From Neisseria mucosa (GTDB lineage Bacteria > Pseudomonadota > Gammaproteobacteria > Burkholderiales > Neisseriaceae): a stretch of DNA of 64,000 bases. The stretch spans positions 124,001-188,000 of the forward strand of contig NZ_POWX01000003.1 of assembly GCF_003044445.1 (NCBI RefSeq), read 5' to 3'. The translations under genes and the position numbers were made by a program. This document shows positions 25,324-33,803 of the stretch, one piece after another; position 1 is the stretch's first letter; each line of letters opens with the position of its first letter. The notes beneath the pieces were generated by a model, which was given only the letters and a program-made list of their open reading frames with translations, did not search any database and had not been told where the DNA came from.

Positions 25324-26298
25324 TCAGGCTTGATGAAGTTTGCGGATATAGTCCACTTCTTCTTTGCTGCCCATGAAGACGGCGACGCGTTGGTGCAATC
25401 CGACCGGCTTGACATCCAGCATGTCGGTCTGTCCGTCGAAAGCTGCGCCGCCTGCCTGTTCCAAAATCAGGCTCATCGGGTTGGCTTCGTACATCAGGCG
25501 CAGTTTGCCCGGTTTGGAGAGATCGCGTTTGTCTTGAGGGTACATGAACACGCCGCCGCGCATCAGGATGCGGTGGATTTCGGCAACCATGCTGGCAACC
25601 CAGCGCATATTGTAGTTTTTACCGCGACTGTCGGTTTCACCTGCCAGCAATTCGTCGATATAACGTTGGACGGGCGGCAGCCAATGGCGGCGGTTGGACA
25701 TATTGATGGCAAATTCTTTGGTGGTTTCGGGAACGCGCGGATTTTCTTTGGTCATCACAAAATTGCCGTCCTCGTCCAAAGTAAAGACGGAAACACCGTG
25801 TCCGACGGTCAAGACCAGTTGGGTTTGCGGGCCGTATAAAACATAACCTGCGGCAACTTGGTCTCGGCCTTTCTGCAAAAATGACGCCGTTTCCAAATCG
25901 CCTTCGGGTTTCTCCAAAATGGAAAAAATCGTGCCGACGGAGATGTTGGCATCAATGTTGGACGAGCCGTCCAGCGGGTCGAACAAAACCAAATAGCGTC
26001 CGTCAGAATGGGCGGCGACAAAAGTGTCTTCCTCTTCGCTTGCCAAACCGGCAACAGACGGATTGTCTTTTAAGATACGGATAAGAATATCGTTGGCGAT
26101 AACGTCGAGTTTTTTTTGGTCTTCACCTTGGATGTTGCCTGTACCTGCCATACCCAAAACGCCTGAAAGCGCGCCGAGGCGGACTTTTCCGCTGATTTCG
26201 CTGCAGGCGGAGATGACGGATTCCAATACGCTGCCTAATTGTTCGGGCAGGGCGTTTTGCTGTAAATGTTCCGGAAGGAATTGCGCGAATGTGGTCAT
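25324..26298 (-). CDS. fbp: Fructose-1,6-bisphosphatase class 1
   Basis: Gluconeogenic phosphatase, 324 residues, normal for class 1. The metal-binding motif FDPLDGSSNIDANISVGTIF is present, as are GLASEEED and the sugar-phosphate region RYIDELLAGETDSRGKNYNMRWVASMVAE and GGVFMYPQDK. The C-terminal LEQAGGAAFDG block is also conserved. It is a single gene; downstream come the CREE and a DUS pair. Confidence 0.97.
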   Translation of the reverse strand: MTTFAQFLPEHLQQNALPEQLGSVLESVISACSEISGKVRLGALSGVLGMAGTGNIQGEDQKKLDVIANDILIRILKDNPSVAGLASEEEDTFVAAHSDGRYLVLFDPLDGSSNIDANISVGTIFSILEKPEGDLETASFLQKGRDQVAAGYVLYGPQTQLVLTVGHGVSVFTLDEDGNFVMTKENPRVPETTKEFAINMSNRRHWLPPVQRYIDELLAGETDSRGKNYNMRWVASMVAEIHRILMRGGVFMYPQDKRDLSKPGKLRLMYEANPMSLILEQAGGAAFDGQTDMLDVKPVGLHQRVAVFMGSKEEVDYIRKLHQA

Positions 26299-26371
26299 GT
26301 CAAACTCGATTTCTTGAATGATTTTGAAAAACGTCCGAAAAAGGTTCAGACGAGGTTTGAAGAAGGGGGGC

Positions 26372-26740
26372 TTATTTTCTGTCCGAAGCGGCGCGCTTGC
26401 CGTCCAAACCGACAGTTTCTTTCAAACAGTCAGTGGTGCTCTGTTTGATTTGTTCTTTAACGTTTTCACTGATATTGCCCGACAGGATGGCAGACATATC
26501 TTCCACCGAAATGCGGTCTGCCATCTTTTCGGCAGTGCAGGTGCAGACTTGAAGTACGGTTTCTTCCGAAAGCAGGCTTGTTTTCGGTACTTTGGCAACG
26601 CATTGCTCCGTTGCACCTTCTACAAAGCCTTTGCGGAATTCGCTTTTGAATTTGTCGGTAACGTTGTCGGAAGACCCGTCTGAACAGGCGGTCGCGGCAA
26701 GGACGAGGAATAAGGATAATACGTTGGTTTTTTTCATCAT
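26372..26740 (-). CDS. Small putative lipoprotein
   Basis: 122-residue protein of unknown function. The N-terminus (MMKKTNVLSLFLVLAATACSDGS) is a lipoprotein signal with the lipid Cys at about residue 19. The mature part is helical and contains four further Cys: TEQCVAK, VCTCTAEK and TDCLKE. The C-C spacing suggests disulfides in the periplasm. The start is not certain: a further ATG lies at 26767 but would spoil the signal peptide. It is divergent from pcnB and 73 bases downstream of fbp's start. Confidence 0.65.
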   Translation of the reverse strand: MMKKTNVLSLFLVLAATACSDGSSDNVTDKFKSEFRKGFVEGATEQCVAKVPKTSLLSEETVLQVCTCTAEKMADRISVEDMSAILSGNISENVKEQIKQSTTDCLKETVGLDGKRAASDRK

Positions 26741-26915
26741 CGGACAGGAAGGATAAGTTTGGTTCATTGTAATTTAAAACCGCTGCGTCTGCCAGCCGGA
26801 GGCGGCGAGGCTTTAGACGACATAGGTTTGCACAACTTAAGGTATAATGACGCCCCGCACGCAACGGAGGCTTCCGGTTGCAGGCAGAAGAATAACAAGA
26901 AAGAGTATCAGGAAT

Positions 26916-28259
26916 ATGTTGAAAAAATGGCTGAACAAAGTTTTGTCTGGCAGACAGAGCAGACAAACCGAGGTTCGCAAGGAAATCATCCCCGCTGAAG
27001 AGTACCGCATCAACGCGGATATGATCAGTTTTGCAGCGGAAAAAACCGTCAAACGTCTGCAAGAGGAAGGATTCAAAGCCTACATCGTAGGCGGGGCAGT
27101 CAGGGATTTGCTGTTGGGCGTAGAGCCTAAAGACTTCGATGTCGCTACCGATGCCACACCGGAGCAGGTGAGAAAAATTTTCCGCCGCAGCCGCATCATC
27201 GGCAGGCGTTTTCAAATCGTCCATGTCATGACAGGTCCGGAAACCATAGAAGTAACGACATTCCGAGGTGGCGGCAAGGTGCAGCAAAACGCGCACGGCA
27301 GGATTATGAAAGACAACACTTATGGCAGCATAGAAGAAGACGCGATGCGTCGCGACTTTACCTGCAATGCGTTGTATTACGATCCGATACGCGAAGAAAT
27401 TTTGGATTTCCATAACGGCGTCAACGATATAGCCGCCAGAAGCCTGGTTATGATAGGTGATGCTGCGGAGCGGTACCGCGAGGATCCTGTCCGTATTCTG
27501 CGCGCCGTCCGCTTGTCGGGCAAACTTGGCTTTTCGGTGGAGGAATCCACTGCCGCTCCGATTCCCGAGTATGCAAGTCGTCTGAAACACGAACCTGTCG
27601 CCCGCCTGTTTGACGAAATCATGAAGCTGCTGTTTTCCGGCCATGCGCGGGAATGTTTGAAAAAGCTCAACAGCTTGGGTGTTTCAGACGACATCCATCC
27701 GCTTTTGACTGCGTTGAAATCGGCGGAAAAGGCTGAAAACCGCATTATTTCGCTTGCACTGAAAAACACTGACGAGCGGCTGCGTCAGGACAAATCGGTT
27801 TCGGTCGGCTTCGTCTTGGCTGCCGTACTGTGGCCGGATGTCAACCGACGCTGGCAACAGAATCTGGCACAGGGGCAAAAGCCTGCGCCTGCACTGACAG
27901 ACGCTATTGAATCCCTGCGGAGCGATGTTGAAAAAGGTTGGGGCGTGCCGCAGCGTTTTGCCGCGACCATGCGGGAAATCTGGCAGTTCCAACCGCAATT
28001 CGAACAGATGCGCGGCGCCCGTCCGCACCGCCTGCTTGCGCAGCAGCGTTTCCGGGCTGCTTACGACTTTCTGGTGTTGCGCGGCGAAGTGGGCGAGATT
28101 GACCGCCAAACGGTCGAATGGTGGAACAGTTTCCAGCATGCCGATGAGGGGTTGCGCAATGAAATGACGACAAACCATGCTCGTGCGCAGAGCAATGAAG
28201 GTGTGAAAAAGAAACGCCGCCGCCGTCCGCGCAAAAAGAAAACGGAACAAGGGCAATAG
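26916..28259 (+). CDS. pcnB: Poly(A) polymerase I
   Basis: Adds 3' poly(A) tails that promote RNA decay. 447 residues from the ATG at 26916, which is preceded by CAGGAA; the frame upstream to 26847 is not conserved. Nucleotidyltransferase motif GG at residues 59-60 with AVRDLLLG, catalytic DFD at 73-75, and FRGGGKVQQNAHGRI. The RNA-binding C-terminus ends in a strongly basic tail (KKKRRRRPRKKK), typical for PcnB. Two DUS cores lie inside the gene at 27577-27588 and 27681-27692 as exact inverted copies. Confidence 0.93.
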   Translation: MLKKWLNKVLSGRQSRQTEVRKEIIPAEEYRINADMISFAAEKTVKRLQEEGFKAYIVGGAVRDLLLGVEPKDFDVATDATPEQVRKIFRRSRIIGRRFQIVHVMTGPETIEVTTFRGGGKVQQNAHGRIMKDNTYGSIEEDAMRRDFTCNALYYDPIREEILDFHNGVNDIAARSLVMIGDAAERYREDPVRILRAVRLSGKLGFSVEESTAAPIPEYASRLKHEPVARLFDEIMKLLFSGHARECLKKLNSLGVSDDIHPLLTALKSAEKAENRIISLALKNTDERLRQDKSVSVGFVLAAVLWPDVNRRWQQNLAQGQKPAPALTDAIESLRSDVEKGWGVPQRFAATMREIWQFQPQFEQMRGARPHRLLAQQRFRAAYDFLVLRGEVGEIDRQTVEWWNSFQHADEGLRNEMTTNHARAQSNEGVKKKRRRRPRKKKTEQGQ

Positions 28260-28271
28260 AGATAATAGTCG

Positions 28272-28318
28272 AAAAGTCGTCTAAAAACGGGTATGACAGG
28301 TTTTCAGACGACTTTTTT
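28272..28318 (+). terminator. DUS-like terminator of pcnB (A-variant)
   Basis: AAAAGTCGTCT and AGACGACTTTTTT pair; the position before GTCGTC is A on one arm and T on the other, so pairing is kept. Ends in TTTTTT. Confidence 0.75.
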
Positions 28319-28371
28319 ATGGGTTTAGAACGGTTGTCTCAAATCTGCCAATATTTTAAGAAATTCAATTG

Positions 28372-28408
28372 AAAAGGTCGTCTGAAAACTATATTTCAGA
28401 CGACCTTT
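28372..28408 (-). terminator. DUS-pair terminator of truB
   Basis: AAAAGGTCGTCTGAAA / TTTCAGACGACCTTT with a 6-base loop, about 30 bases past the truB stop on the minus strand. Confidence 0.75.
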
Positions 28409-28437
28409 CCTATATTTTCATTTAATCATCAAACCAT

Positions 28438-29352
28438 TCAGTCTTTCGCCGTATTCATCAGCCGCAGGGCTTTGAGGCGGCCGATTTCTTTTTGGTATTC
28501 CACCAAGCCGATAAATGTTCCGCTTCTGTCGTAAACGCGAATGGGCTGGTCGGCGGAGATGTCCTCGGTAAACTGCGGGCGTTGGCCGCATTTGAGCATG
28601 GTCACGGCGCGGTCGTTCAGTTCGATTTTGGGGAGATGCCGCACTAAAACATCGCAGGGCAGGAGCAGGGCGTCGCGGTCGGTTTCGTTTAATTCTGCCA
28701 AGGCGTCGAGCGTGTGGCTTTCGCGGATGGTAAAGCCGGCGGTTTCGGTGCGGCGCAGGGCGGTCAGGTGGGCGAACGTGCCGATGTGTTTGGCGATGTC
28801 TTCGCTGAGGGTGCGGATGTAGGTGCCTTTGCTGCAACGTACGTCGATGACGGCTTTGGGCGCGTCAAACTCGGTAATATCGATGGCGTAAATGGTGATG
28901 TCGCGCGGTTTGCGTTCGATGACGATGCCTTTGCGGGCGTATTCGTACAGCGGTTTGCCTTCGTGTTTGAGGGCGGAAAACATCGGCGGTACTTGGCGGA
29001 TGTCGCCCGTCAGGGCTTGGCATGCCGTCTGAAATTCGGCTAAGGAAATGTCGGCGCGGGCGGTGGCGATGATTTCGCCTTCGGCATCGCCGGTGCTGCT
29101 GGCTTCTCCAAGTTTCAACGTGGCGGTGTAGGCTTTGTCGGCATCCAGCAGGTATTGGGCGAACTTGGTCGCTTCGCCGAAGCAGACGGGCAAAAGTCCG
29201 GTCGCCAAAGGATCGAGTACGCCGGTATGCCCCGCTTTTTCGGCGTTGTAGAGGCGGCGGGCTTTTTGCAGGGCGGTGTTGCTGGAAAGTCCTTCGGACT
29301 TGTCGAGCAGGAGGACGCCGTTGACGGGGCGTTTGGCGGGTTTGGCGGTCAT
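28438..29352 (-). CDS. truB: tRNA pseudouridine(55) synthase
   Basis: Makes pseudouridine 55 in the T-loop of tRNAs. 304 residues. Catalytic Asp47 is in GHTGVLDPLATG, with KSEGLSSNTALQKARRLYNAEKAGH before it; KGTYIRTLSEDIAK is another conserved block, and the C-terminal PUA-like region follows. A perfect ATGCCGTCTGAA (the meningococcal DUS dialect) lies inside the gene at 29022-29033. Transcribed with the small membrane gene and rbfA upstream. Confidence 0.95.
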   Translation of the reverse strand: MTAKPAKRPVNGVLLLDKSEGLSSNTALQKARRLYNAEKAGHTGVLDPLATGLLPVCFGEATKFAQYLLDADKAYTATLKLGEASSTGDAEGEIIATARADISLAEFQTACQALTGDIRQVPPMFSALKHEGKPLYEYARKGIVIERKPRDITIYAIDITEFDAPKAVIDVRCSKGTYIRTLSEDIAKHIGTFAHLTALRRTETAGFTIRESHTLDALAELNETDRDALLLPCDVLVRHLPKIELNDRAVTMLKCGQRPQFTEDISADQPIRVYDRSGTFIGLVEYQKEIGRLKALRLMNTAKD

Positions 29353-29353
29353 G

Positions 29354-29764
29354 TCAGTGGAGAAGGAAGGAAAGGGATAAGATGTAAGTGCCGAGTAGGA
29401 TGATCGGCGTTTCCGATATTGTTTTTCTGAGGATGATGTGGCTGTGCGGATTTGGTGTTTCTACTGTGTAGCTGCCTTTTTTCAGACGGCCTTGCTTTAA
29501 AAGCGTGATGCGGCCGCCGGTACGGCGGAAACTGGCATGAAACAGCGGTTTGGAGAGAGGTACTTCCCGCCCGTTTAGGTCGGTGATGCGGAAGGGGATT
29601 TGTCCGTCTCCATCATGCCAAACCGAGTAATGCCCGTTTTTACCTATGTGGATTTCGTTGCCCGATGCGGTATTAAAGACAGTTGTCCCTTTGCGCAAAC
29701 TGAAAGCGTAGCAGGCACAATAGGAGAAAAAGACTAAAAACAATAGAAATTCGGGAAAGGTCAT
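29354..29764 (-). CDS. Hypothetical membrane protein between rbfA and truB
   Basis: 136-residue protein that I do not recognise. One hydrophobic segment at the N-terminus (PEFLLFLVFFSYCACYAF) and one at the C-terminus (PIILLGTYILSLSFLLH) enclose about 90 mostly polar, beta-rich residues, so both ends would be in the membrane with the middle on one side. It begins one base after truB's start codon region and is 82 bases from rbfA, so it may be cotranscribed. An AGGCCGTCTGAA-type DUS lies inside it at 29481-29492, encoding part of QGRLKKGS. Confidence 0.6.
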   Translation of the reverse strand: MTFPEFLLFLVFFSYCACYAFSLRKGTTVFNTASGNEIHIGKNGHYSVWHDGDGQIPFRITDLNGREVPLSKPLFHASFRRTGGRITLLKQGRLKKGSYTVETPNPHSHIILRKTISETPIILLGTYILSLSFLLH

Positions 29765-29846
29765 GGATATATCCTAAAGCAGAGCAAGGAGGCCGTCTGA
29801 AACAGATCTTCGGTTTTAATACCGGGTGTTCAGAAGAGCTTTATTT

Positions 29847-30218
29847 TTAATCTTCCACCGGCTTTTCCGCCGCCACTTGGTCGATGAGGCTGGAAATGCT
29901 CATGCCGCGTTCGAGCGATTCGTCGTATTTGAAGTGCAGTTCCGGCGTTTTGAAGAGTTTGATGCGTTTCGCCAGCTCGCTGCGCAAATGACCTTTGGCG
30001 TGTTCCAAGGCTTCTTCGGTGATGTCGCGGGTGCTGTCGTTGAGGACGGTGTAGAACACGGTGGCGTGGCTGTAATCGCGGGTGACTTCGACTTCGTTGA
30101 TGGTGATGAAGCCTGCGCGCGGGTCTTTCAGGCCGGTGCGGACCAGCTCTGCCAGTTCGCGCATGATTTGTTCTTTGACACGGTCTTGGCGGGCATAGCC
30201 GCGTTGCGGTTTTCTCAT
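29847..30218 (-). CDS. rbfA: Ribosome-binding factor A
   Basis: 30S maturation factor with a KH-like fold, 123 residues. Family blocks are RVKEQIMRELAELVRTGLKDPRAGFITINEVEVTRDYSHATVFYTVL, and LRSELAKRIKLFKTPELHFKYDESLERGMSISSLID. In most proteobacteria rbfA directly precedes truB; here an extra membrane gene sits between them. AGGCCGTCTGAA-type DUS copies flank it at 29790 and 30257. Confidence 0.95.
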   Translation of the reverse strand: MRKPQRGYARQDRVKEQIMRELAELVRTGLKDPRAGFITINEVEVTRDYSHATVFYTVLNDSTRDITEEALEHAKGHLRSELAKRIKLFKTPELHFKYDESLERGMSISSLIDQVAAEKPVED

Positions 30219-30336
30219 GGTTTTCCTTAAACGGCGGCGGCCGTTTCAACTTTGTTTTCAGACGGCCTGTGTGAAATAAATGCGGTATTATAACGGATAT
30301 ACGGCAATTTGAGGTCGTCTGAAAAGGAGTTTGGCT

Positions 30337-31377
30337 ATGCGGAAAATCAAAATCGGATTGGCGGGGTTCGGCATGTCGGCGCAGGTGTTCCATCTGCCGT
30401 TTTGGCGTGCGGATGCGCGGTTTGAAGTCGTGCGCGTGTTTGAACGCAGCGGCAATAGGGCGCAGGAAGTTCTGCCGCAGGCGCAGACCGTGCGTTCGTT
30501 TGAGGAATTGCTTACTGACGATGTGGATTTGGTGGTCGTTACCACACCGAACCAGACGCATTTCGATTTTGCCGCTCAGGCTTTGCATGCGGGCAAAAAT
30601 GTGGTGGTGGAAAAACCGTTATGCGCGACGGCGGCGCAAGCCTTGGAACTGGCGGAACTTGCCGAGCGGCAGGGCGTATTGCTGACCGTTTACCAAAACC
30701 GCCGTTGGGACAGCGCGCCGCTGACCGCCAAAAAGCTGCTTTCAGACGACCTTTTAGGCGAAATTGTGGATGCGGAATTCCGTTTCGAACGTTATGCAGC
30801 TGCTTTGAACAAAAAACGCTGGAAGGAAACCGGCGAGGCGGGCGTGGGGCTGGTGTACGACTTGGGTTCGCACCTCATGGATATGGCGGTCGATATTTTC
30901 GGGATGCCCGACGAGCTTTACGCCGACGTGCGCTATCAACATGAAGGGGCGGTCAGCGACGACAATTTCTATATCGCGCTCTATTACGCCGACGGCAAAA
31001 AAGTTGCCCTGACCGCAAGCAAATATGCCCGCGAACCTTTGCCGTTCATGACTTTGCACGGCAAACGCGGTTCATACGTCAAACAAAACGCCGACAACCA
31101 AGAAGCCCTGCTGCTCGGCGGCGCACAACCCGTCGGAGCGTGGAACCGTGAACCGGAAGACGAATGGGGCATCCTGCACGCGGAAATCGACGGGGTGCTC
31201 GTCCGCAAAACAATCGAAAGCGTCAGTGGAAATTATGCGGCGTTTTATGAAAACCTTTATGACGCGCTGCAAGGCAAATCTTCCGCAGCGGTGCAACCGC
31301 GCCAAGTGGCGGAGGTGCTGGGGTTACTGGAAAAAGTATATGAAAGCGCGAAATCGGGGTGTCGGGTGAAGGTGTAG
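30337..31377 (+). CDS. Gfo/Idh/MocA family oxidoreductase (YdgJ-like)
   Basis: 346-residue NAD(P)-dependent dehydrogenase. N-terminal Rossmann loop KIGLAGFGMSAQVFHLPF, then VVVEKPLC (the conserved EKP catalytic Lys motif), YQNRRWDSAPLTAKKLL, and the C-terminal GKRGSYVKQNADNQEALL. It is most like E. coli YdgJ; substrate unknown, probably a sugar or inositol derivative. The start at 30337 follows AAGGAG at 7 bases; a mucosa-type DUS at 30312-30324 runs straight into that ribosome site. A DUS core also lies inside at about 30741. Confidence 0.88.
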   Translation: MRKIKIGLAGFGMSAQVFHLPFWRADARFEVVRVFERSGNRAQEVLPQAQTVRSFEELLTDDVDLVVVTTPNQTHFDFAAQALHAGKNVVVEKPLCATAAQALELAELAERQGVLLTVYQNRRWDSAPLTAKKLLSDDLLGEIVDAEFRFERYAAALNKKRWKETGEAGVGLVYDLGSHLMDMAVDIFGMPDELYADVRYQHEGAVSDDNFYIALYYADGKKVALTASKYAREPLPFMTLHGKRGSYVKQNADNQEALLLGGAQPVGAWNREPEDEWGILHAEIDGVLVRKTIESVSGNYAAFYENLYDALQGKSSAAVQPRQVAEVLGLLEKVYESAKSGCRVKV

Positions 31378-31622
31378 GGAGATTAAAAGTTACAGGCAGC
31401 AGGATTTCTGAAATTTTTTAAGATACAGAAGATTAACTTGGAAGTCGCCATTTTCTCCTATGCCTGTGCGATGACAGGCTATGGCGGGAATCCAGATCTT
31501 GGGTATTTCTTCGGTAACATTTAAAAATTGCCGTAATTTCTAATTTCCAGATGCCTAACCTCTATAGGAACGGCGATGTAGGCATTTCTATCATTTTAAG
31601 GCTATGTTTCTGTTGAGTGCAG
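31378..31622. other. Non-coding region after the oxidoreductase
   Basis: About 245 bases with no gene, DUS or recognisable repeat. A phrase near 31480 (GCGGGAATCC) resembles half of a Neisseria dRS3 repeat, but the second half is missing. Confidence 0.4.
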
Positions 31623-31680
31623 AAAGGTCGTCTGAAAACTTTTTAGCGGAACACGCTATAATCGTTTTCAGACGACCTTT
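31623..31680. terminator. DUS-pair terminator of recA
   Basis: AAAGGTCGTCTGAAAAC and its complement surround about 24 bases; 31 bases past the recA stop on the minus strand. Confidence 0.65.
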
Positions 31681-31710
31681 CGTATTTTTAATAGGAAGTC
31701 AGGCAGAGAC

Positions 31711-32757
31711 CTATTCTTCCGGACGTTCGCCGTCGGTGTCGTCCAGTTTGCCTTCGGTAATATCAACGTTGATGCCCACGGCAGCGCGGATTTTGGCGTC
31801 GATTTCGTTGGCGACTTCCGGATTTTCTTTCAACCATACGCGGACGTTGTCTTTACCTTGTCCGATTTTGGAACCGTTGTAGCTGTACCATGCGCCTGAT
31901 TTTTCAACGATGTCGTATTTGACGCCAAGGTCGATCAGTTCGCCTTCCCAGCTTACGCCTTCGCCGTATAGGATATCGAATTCGGCTTGGCGGAACGGAG
32001 GCGCCACTTTGTTTTTGATGACTTTGACTTTGGTTTCGTTGCCGATAACGTCGTCGCCTTTTTTGATTTGTCCGGTGCGGCGGATATCGAGGCGGACGGA
32101 GGCGTAGAATTTGAGGGCATTACCGCCGGTGGTGGTTTCGGGGCTGCCAAACATCACGCCGATTTTCATACGGATTTGGTTGATGAAGACGACCAGTGTG
32201 TTGGTGCGTTTGATATGGCCGGTCAGTTTGCGCAAGGCTTGGCTCATCAGACGGGCTTGCAGACCGACGTGGCTGTCGCCCATTTCACCTTCGATTTCGG
32301 CTTTGGGCACGAGGGCGGCTACGGAATCGACAACGACCATGTCCACGCCGCCGGAGCGTACCAGCGTGTCGCAGATTTCCAGAGCCTGTTCGCCGGTGTC
32401 GGGTTGGGAAAGGTAGAGTTCTTCTACTTTAACGCCGAGTTTGCGGGCGTAAACGGGATCGAAGGCGTGTTCGGCGTCGATGAAGGCGCAGATGCCGCCG
32501 GTTTTCTGACATTGGGCAATGGCTTCAAGACAGAGCGTGGTTTTACCGGAGGATTCCGGGCCGAAGATTTCGACGACACGGCCGCGCGGCAGACCGCCGA
32601 CGCCGAGTGCCAGGTCCACACCGAGCGAGCCGGTAGAGATGACGTCAAGGTTTTCTTCTTGCTGGCTGCCGTCCATTTTCATGATGGAGCCTTTGCCGAA
32701 GTTTTTTTCGATTTGGGCAAGGGCGGCGGCTAGGGCTTTGCTTTTTTCGTCTGACAT
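31711..32757 (-). CDS. recA: Recombinase A
   Basis: Central protein for homologous recombination, DNA repair and natural transformation. 348 residues. Walker A GPESSGKT at residues 66-73, Walker B VVVDSVAAL, DNA-binding loop 2 and INQIRMKIGVMFGSPETTTGGNALKFYASVRLDIRR, the L2 signature. The start at 32757 gives the family N-terminus MSDEKSKALAAAL. Upstream (32758-32877) GATAAT can serve as -10, but no LexA-type CTG...CAG box is visible, in keeping with the lack of a classical SOS regulon in Neisseria. Confidence 0.98.
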   Translation of the reverse strand: MSDEKSKALAAALAQIEKNFGKGSIMKMDGSQQEENLDVISTGSLGVDLALGVGGLPRGRVVEIFGPESSGKTTLCLEAIAQCQKTGGICAFIDAEHAFDPVYARKLGVKVEELYLSQPDTGEQALEICDTLVRSGGVDMVVVDSVAALVPKAEIEGEMGDSHVGLQARLMSQALRKLTGHIKRTNTLVVFINQIRMKIGVMFGSPETTTGGNALKFYASVRLDIRRTGQIKKGDDVIGNETKVKVIKNKVAPPFRQAEFDILYGEGVSWEGELIDLGVKYDIVEKSGAWYSYNGSKIGQGKDNVRVWLKENPEVANEIDAKIRAAVGINVDITEGKLDDTDGERPEE

Positions 32758-32934
32758 GGTGTTGTTCTCGGTTGATGTTAAGGAAGTTAGCTAAGAATTT
32801 GTTTAGCTATTATCGCATAAATTAAGAAAAAGTATAGTTTTATTTCGGTTTTATTTCATGTTTCAGATAAATTGTTGTTAAATATCTGAATTATATGATT
32901 TATGAGTTGTATGTTTGGATGTATTAAGAGTGCT

Positions 32935-32980
32935 AAAAGGTCGTCTGAAAGCGAATATTTCCTTTTCAGACGACCTTTTT
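32935..32980 (-). terminator. DUS-pair terminator of pflA
   Basis: AAAAGGTCGTCTGAAA / TTTTCAGACGACCTTTTT, 11 bases past the pflA stop on the minus strand. Confidence 0.75.
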
Positions 32981-32990
32981 GGATTTGAAC

Positions 32991-33803
32991 TCAATAAATA
33001 ATATTTTTGCCGTAGCTTTCCAAAATCGATTTGATTTTGAGAATGGTTTCTTTGGGAGGCGGATGTACGCCGGTGAGTTTGTAGGTGTCGCCGCACAATG
33101 CCCATTTGTGCGCGCCCAGTTCGTGATAAGGAAGGAGTTCGACCATTTCGACGTTGTCCATGTCTGAGATGAATTCGCCGAGCAGGTGGGCTGAACGGTC
33201 GTCGTCGGTATAGCCCGGCACGACGACGTAGCGGACGCGGGCGGGCTGTTTGCGTTCGGTGAGGTAGCGGGCGAATTTGAGGGTTTTGGTGTTGGGGATG
33301 CCGACGAGGACTTTGTGGATTTCGGGATCGATTTGTTTTAAATCGAGCATGACGAGGTTGGTATGGTCGAGCAGGTCGTCGAGGATGGAATCGTAATGCA
33401 GGGCGTAGCCGTTGCTGTCGAGGCAGGTGTGGATGTCGTGTTCTTGGCAGGCGGTGAACCAGTCGCGTACGAATTCGTATTGCAGGAGCGGTTCGCCGCC
33501 TGTGGCGGTAACGCCGCCGCCTGTGGCGCGCAGGTAGTGTCGGTAGGACATGACTTGCTTCATGACTTCGGGCACGGTCATTTCTTGGGCTTGTTCGGTG
33601 TGCAAGTCCCATGTGTCGCGGTTGTGGCAGTAGAGGCAGCGCATGAGGCAGCCTTGCAGAAAGAGGACGTAGCGCAACCCGGGACCGTCCACTGCGCCGC
33701 AGGATTCTACGGAATGGACGATGCCTTTGCCGTTGTAATGGCGGTGTCCGAGGTCTTTGGCGGGGGCGGGTGTTTCGGGGGTAATGGCGATGGTTGTCTG
33801 CAT
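32991..33803 (-). CDS. pflA: Pyruvate formate-lyase activating enzyme
   Basis: Radical-SAM activase that creates the glycyl radical on PflB under anaerobic conditions. 270 residues. The cluster motif is CLMRCLYCHN, preceded by SCGAVDGPGLRYVLFLQG; GGGVTATGGEPLLQ is the SAM-binding GGE block. The N-terminus is about 20 residues longer than E. coli PflA. It follows pflB on the same strand after 291 bases. Confidence 0.95.
   Translation of the reverse strand: MQTTIAITPETPAPAKDLGHRHYNGKGIVHSVESCGAVDGPGLRYVLFLQGCLMRCLYCHNRDTWDLHTEQAQEMTVPEVMKQVMSYRHYLRATGGGVTATGGEPLLQYEFVRDWFTACQEHDIHTCLDSNGYALHYDSILDDLLDHTNLVMLDLKQIDPEIHKVLVGIPNTKTLKFARYLTERKQPARVRYVVVPGYTDDDRSAHLLGEFISDMDNVEMVELLPYHELGAHKWALCGDTYKLTGVHPPPKETILKIKSILESYGKNIIY

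Noticed and set aside
31440..31500. dRS3-like Neisseria repeat
   Set aside because: Only one half (GGGAATCC) is present; the ATTCCC partner at the right spacing is missing.
32758..32877. Possible SOS (LexA) box in the recA leader
   Set aside because: No CTG(N10)CAG-type site is seen, and Neisseria do not have a classical LexA system.
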